This document shows, piece by piece, positions 14,699 to 16,399 of a DNA stretch of 16,399 nt; within the stretch, counting starts at the first letter, position 1, and each line of letters opens with the position of its first letter. Position numbers and translations under genes: made by a program. This stretch comes from UBA9647 sp035506075 (GTDB lineage: Bacteria > Bacteroidota > Ignavibacteria > UBA10030). The stretch is from the NCBI GenBank assembly GCA_035506075.1, contig DATJQB010000288.1, forward strand, positions 1-16,399, given 5' to 3'. Under the pieces are notes generated by a model. The model made no database searches, was not told where the DNA came from, and was given only the letters and a program-made list of their open reading frames with translations.

Positions 14699-15790
14699 TT
14701 AGTCGATCTTCTTCACCGGCTTCTCGTACACTTCATCCCCTTCCTTCAATCCCGAGACGACTTCGATACTGATCGCATCGCTCAGCCCGGTCTTGATGAG
14801 TTTTTCCTGGTCTTTTCCCTGGCCGACCGGAATCTTGACAAACGACGAGTCATTTCGGAATGTCACCACGCGTTCGGGGATTGTGAGCACATTCATCTTC
14901 CGTTGGATGATAATATTGGCATTTGCGGAGTATCCCGCACGCAGCGATGTGTTTCTCGCTCCGGGGATAAGGATCTCAATTGGAAAGACGGTGGCGTTGT
15001 CCTTCTTGTCCGCCTTCAGCCAGATCTTTCTCAGGGTTCCCTTGACGGTGTCGGCGGGCAGAGCGCCTACCTTGATCTCAACGTCCATTCCCTCCTTCAT
15101 CTTGCCGACATCGATCTCATCAACAGTCCCCTTGAAGAGCAACCGATCCATGTTCGCCATCTTCATGAGCGCCGTTCCCTCCATGTAGGAAGTTTGCGGC
15201 GTGACGGGATCTCCAACTTCAATGGCGCGGTTGAGTACAAATCCGTCGATCGGGGCTTTTACGATCGATTCAATTTCGGTGTCGCCGATCTTTACCTTGC
15301 CGCTTTCCATCAGGGCGACGTGTTCATTCGCGATCTTCAGCCGAAGCTCAGCTCCATCATACTGTCTCAAAAAGTCCTCGTAGTCTTTGTCCGAGATGAG
15401 CTTGTTCTTGATCATGATGTCCTGGCGTGCGCGATCCTTCTTCAGGTTGTCGACATCAACCTGCGCGAGCTGTGCCTGGCGCTTTGCGTCGGCAAGCTCG
15501 AGCGGTGTGGGGTCAGGCTTCACCTCGACGAGAGGTTGACCCGCCTTCACGAACTGTCCGACGTCCACGAAGATATGCTTGACCACTCCGGACACCTTGG
15601 CCTTGACGGAGATTTCGATCTCCGGCTCAATCGTTCCGACGGCGAGCGCCTTGTCGATAATTGTTCCTGTCTTGACCTTCACGACGGGCAGTTGATCGTC
15701 CTTCGTCGACTTGGAGGTGCCAAAAAACAAAAAGGCTGCGCCGGCAAGGACAACGACAACGATGGAAGAAAAGACGATTTTCTTTTTCAT
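14699..15790 (-). CDS. MacA/HlyD-type periplasmic adaptor (membrane fusion protein)
   Basis: 363 residues. Residues about 4-23 form an N-terminal membrane anchor with no lipobox cysteine. The first half of the barrel-sandwich (lipoyl) domain is at about 57-92 (VKAKVSGVVKHIFVDVGQFVKAGQPL region), followed by an alpha-helical hairpin at about 95-165 and the second half at 173-216 (VKAPIDGFVLNRAIEVGDPV region). A beta-barrel spans about 217-295 (FKGTVDEIDVGKMKEGM region, RAGYSANANIII) and a membrane-proximal domain about 297-357. In MacAB-type systems this protein links the permease and ATPase to an outer-membrane channel. The ATG has GAGG 5 bases upstream. It is the first gene of the adaptor-permease-permease run. 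The short helical hairpin is MacA-like. Export direction is inferred from the family; cargo is unknown. Confidence 0.93.
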   Translation of the reverse strand: MKKKIVFSSIVVVVLAGAAFLFFGTSKSTKDDQLPVVKVKTGTIIDKALAVGTIEPEIEISVKAKVSGVVKHIFVDVGQFVKAGQPLVEVKPDPTPLELADAKRQAQLAQVDVDNLKKDRARQDIMIKNKLISDKDYEDFLRQYDGAELRLKIANEHVALMESGKVKIGDTEIESIVKAPIDGFVLNRAIEVGDPVTPQTSYMEGTALMKMANMDRLLFKGTVDEIDVGKMKEGMDVEIKVGALPADTVKGTLRKIWLKADKKDNATVFPIEILIPGARNTSLRAGYSANANIIIQRKMNVLTIPERVVTFRNDSSFVKIPVGQGKDQEKLIKTGLSDAISIEVVSGLKEGDEVYEKPVKKID

Positions 15791-16144
15791 AAGCGCCTCA
15801 AGGTGATTCGGAAACTGAAAAGGGGGGAAGCAGGTGTCGCCCCTTCTGATACGCCGACGTAGTTCAAATGTTACGGGAGGGCTGTCAAATATAGGCCGAT
15901 TCGAGGGGCCGCGATGATACGTTCATTAGACTTCTATGAGATGAAAAAGGTTGCAGTCTGAGAAGCGTGCGTTGGCAAGGTTCCAGACAGCTTCACCGGG
16001 CACTGATTGGGGACCTGCGGAACGGTACTGTCAGAGTCATTTCAAACCGGGGGTGTTGAGTCCACATGGACATGTCTGCCTCTACTTTCTTCCAGCTTTG
16101 GGTGTTAACTTCCGCTAGTTTCATGTTCCTTCCTGTAGCACCGT
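15791..16144. other. 354-bp divergent intergenic region between adaptor and ECF sigma genes
   Basis: No gene is supported here. On the - strand a perfect TTGACA (15883-15888) stands 92 bases before the adaptor ATG, but the best -10 match at 16 bases spacing, TGAACT, is poor; it may be an activator-dependent promoter. On the + strand I see no convincing promoter for the sigma gene. Two overlapping short inverted repeats, GTCCACATGGAC (16060-16071) and ACATGGACATGT (16064-16075), lie 70-85 bases before the sigma ATG and could be an operator or chance. Confidence 0.4.
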
Positions 16145-16399
16145 ATGATCCACCAGACGCCCAGTGATACAGATCTCGTGCGGCAATTGCGTTCAGGTTC
16201 TCGTGACGCTTTCGAGGAGCTATACCTGCGCCATAAGGACGCTCTTTATGATTATTGCAGCCGATTGCTCCGAAACAACGCTCAGGCCGAAGATGTCGTT
16301 CACGATTCATTCCTGACCCTCTGGAAAGAAGCGGCAGCGCTGAACGACCCTGCTGCCTTTCGGTCATGGATCTTCAGCATCGCCAGGCACAGAGCTCTC
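16145..16399 (+). CDS. ECF-type RNA polymerase sigma factor, N-terminal part (3' end outside window)
   Basis: The frame from ATG 16145 stays open to the last base, giving 85 residues. After MIHQTPSDTDLVRQLRSG it reads straight into sigma region 2: DAFEELYLRHKDALYDYC, then LLRNN.QAEDVVHDSFLTLWKEA, and FRSWIFSIARHRAL, the last being the region 2.4 type element that contacts the -10 box. Length before region 2 and the AEDVV(H/Q)DSFL.LW pattern are those of extracytoplasmic-function sigma factors, which redirect RNA polymerase in response to envelope or other signals, usually held by an anti-sigma factor encoded just downstream (outside this window). No clear Shine-Dalgarno precedes the ATG. It diverges from the adaptor-permease genes, so it may control them, but no matching promoter could be identified. 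Confidence 0.92.
   Translation, partial: MIHQTPSDTDLVRQLRSGSRDAFEELYLRHKDALYDYCSRLLRNNAQAEDVVHDSFLTLWKEAAALNDPAAFRSWIFSIARHRAL

Noticed and set aside
9762..15790. A ribosomal peptide natural-product cluster (prolyl oligopeptidase next to exporter genes)
   Set aside because: Prolyl-oligopeptidase-like enzymes and exporters do occur in some peptide clusters, but I found no precursor peptide, cyclase or modifying enzyme. The peptidase also has its own promoter and a standard complete S9A sequence.
14903..15862. A 319-codon open frame on the + strand opposite the adaptor gene
   Set aside because: It is fully antisense to a gene with clear domains. The translation is low in recognisable structure, rich in Arg, Leu, Asp and His as expected from a mirrored frame, and has no ribosome binding site or family resemblance.
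16060..16075. Overlapping inverted repeats before the sigma gene as a defined operator
   Set aside because: Each half is only 4-5 bases. Without conservation data they cannot be told from chance, so they are mentioned only in the intergenic description.
15993..16367. A 124-codon - strand frame in the divergent intergenic region
   Set aside because: Most of it is antisense to the sigma factor start. The remainder has no promoter, ribosome binding site or recognisable sequence.

Overview
The window looks like chromosomal DNA from an uncultured-type member of the Bacteroidota/Chlorobi/Ignavibacteria side of the FCB group. The main clue is the C-terminal tail of the first protein, with its NYPNPFNPSTTIRY signature. 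This is a type IX secretion (T9SS) type A sorting domain of the kind very common in Ignavibacteria and relatives. A lamin-tail/adhesin protein, an OPT peptide transporter and MacB-type exporter parts fit this too. GC content is a little over half by eye. Several intergenic regions carry recognisable TTGxxx-N17-TAxxxT promoter pairs, and ribosome binding sites are present on only some genes. The lineage is inferred from protein style, not from any marker gene.

Layout. (1) 1-546, + strand: the end of a 5'-nucleotidase-like secreted protein, closed by a strong intrinsic terminator. (2) 650-6312, - strand: four genes read in the order LolA-like periplasmic protein, peptidase T (pepT), OPT-family oligopeptide transporter, then a secreted lamin-tail-domain protein after a strong hairpin. 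pepT and the OPT gene form a natural peptide uptake and hydrolysis pair. (3) 6415-8412, - strand: an NAPE-PLD-like metallo-beta-lactamase-fold hydrolase, apaG and a YbfF-type esterase. The first has a near-leaderless promoter, and apaG has a promoter of its own. (4) 8567-9736, + strand: a YhiN/HI0933-family flavoprotein that probably starts at CTG. (5) 9762-11906, - strand: an exported prolyl oligopeptidase with its own promoter and a palindrome in its leader. (6) 12068-15790, - strand: a MacA-like adaptor followed by two different MacB/FtsX-type permeases, with no ATPase gene beside them. (7) 16145-16399, + strand: the start of an ECF sigma factor that runs off the window, diverging from the exporter across a 354-bp intergenic region.

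Taken together, the window holds envelope and secretion functions plus peptide use: import and cleavage of peptides (OPT, PepT), periplasmic or secreted prolyl oligopeptidase, and secreted T9SS-style proteins. I found no RNA gene, CRISPR array, insertion sequence, phage gene or defence system. I do not see a clearly new multi-gene system. The items most worth checking are the unusual HxDxDH metal motif, the CTG start, the exporter lacking an ATPase, and an intercistronic palindrome built from TCAGCnn units.
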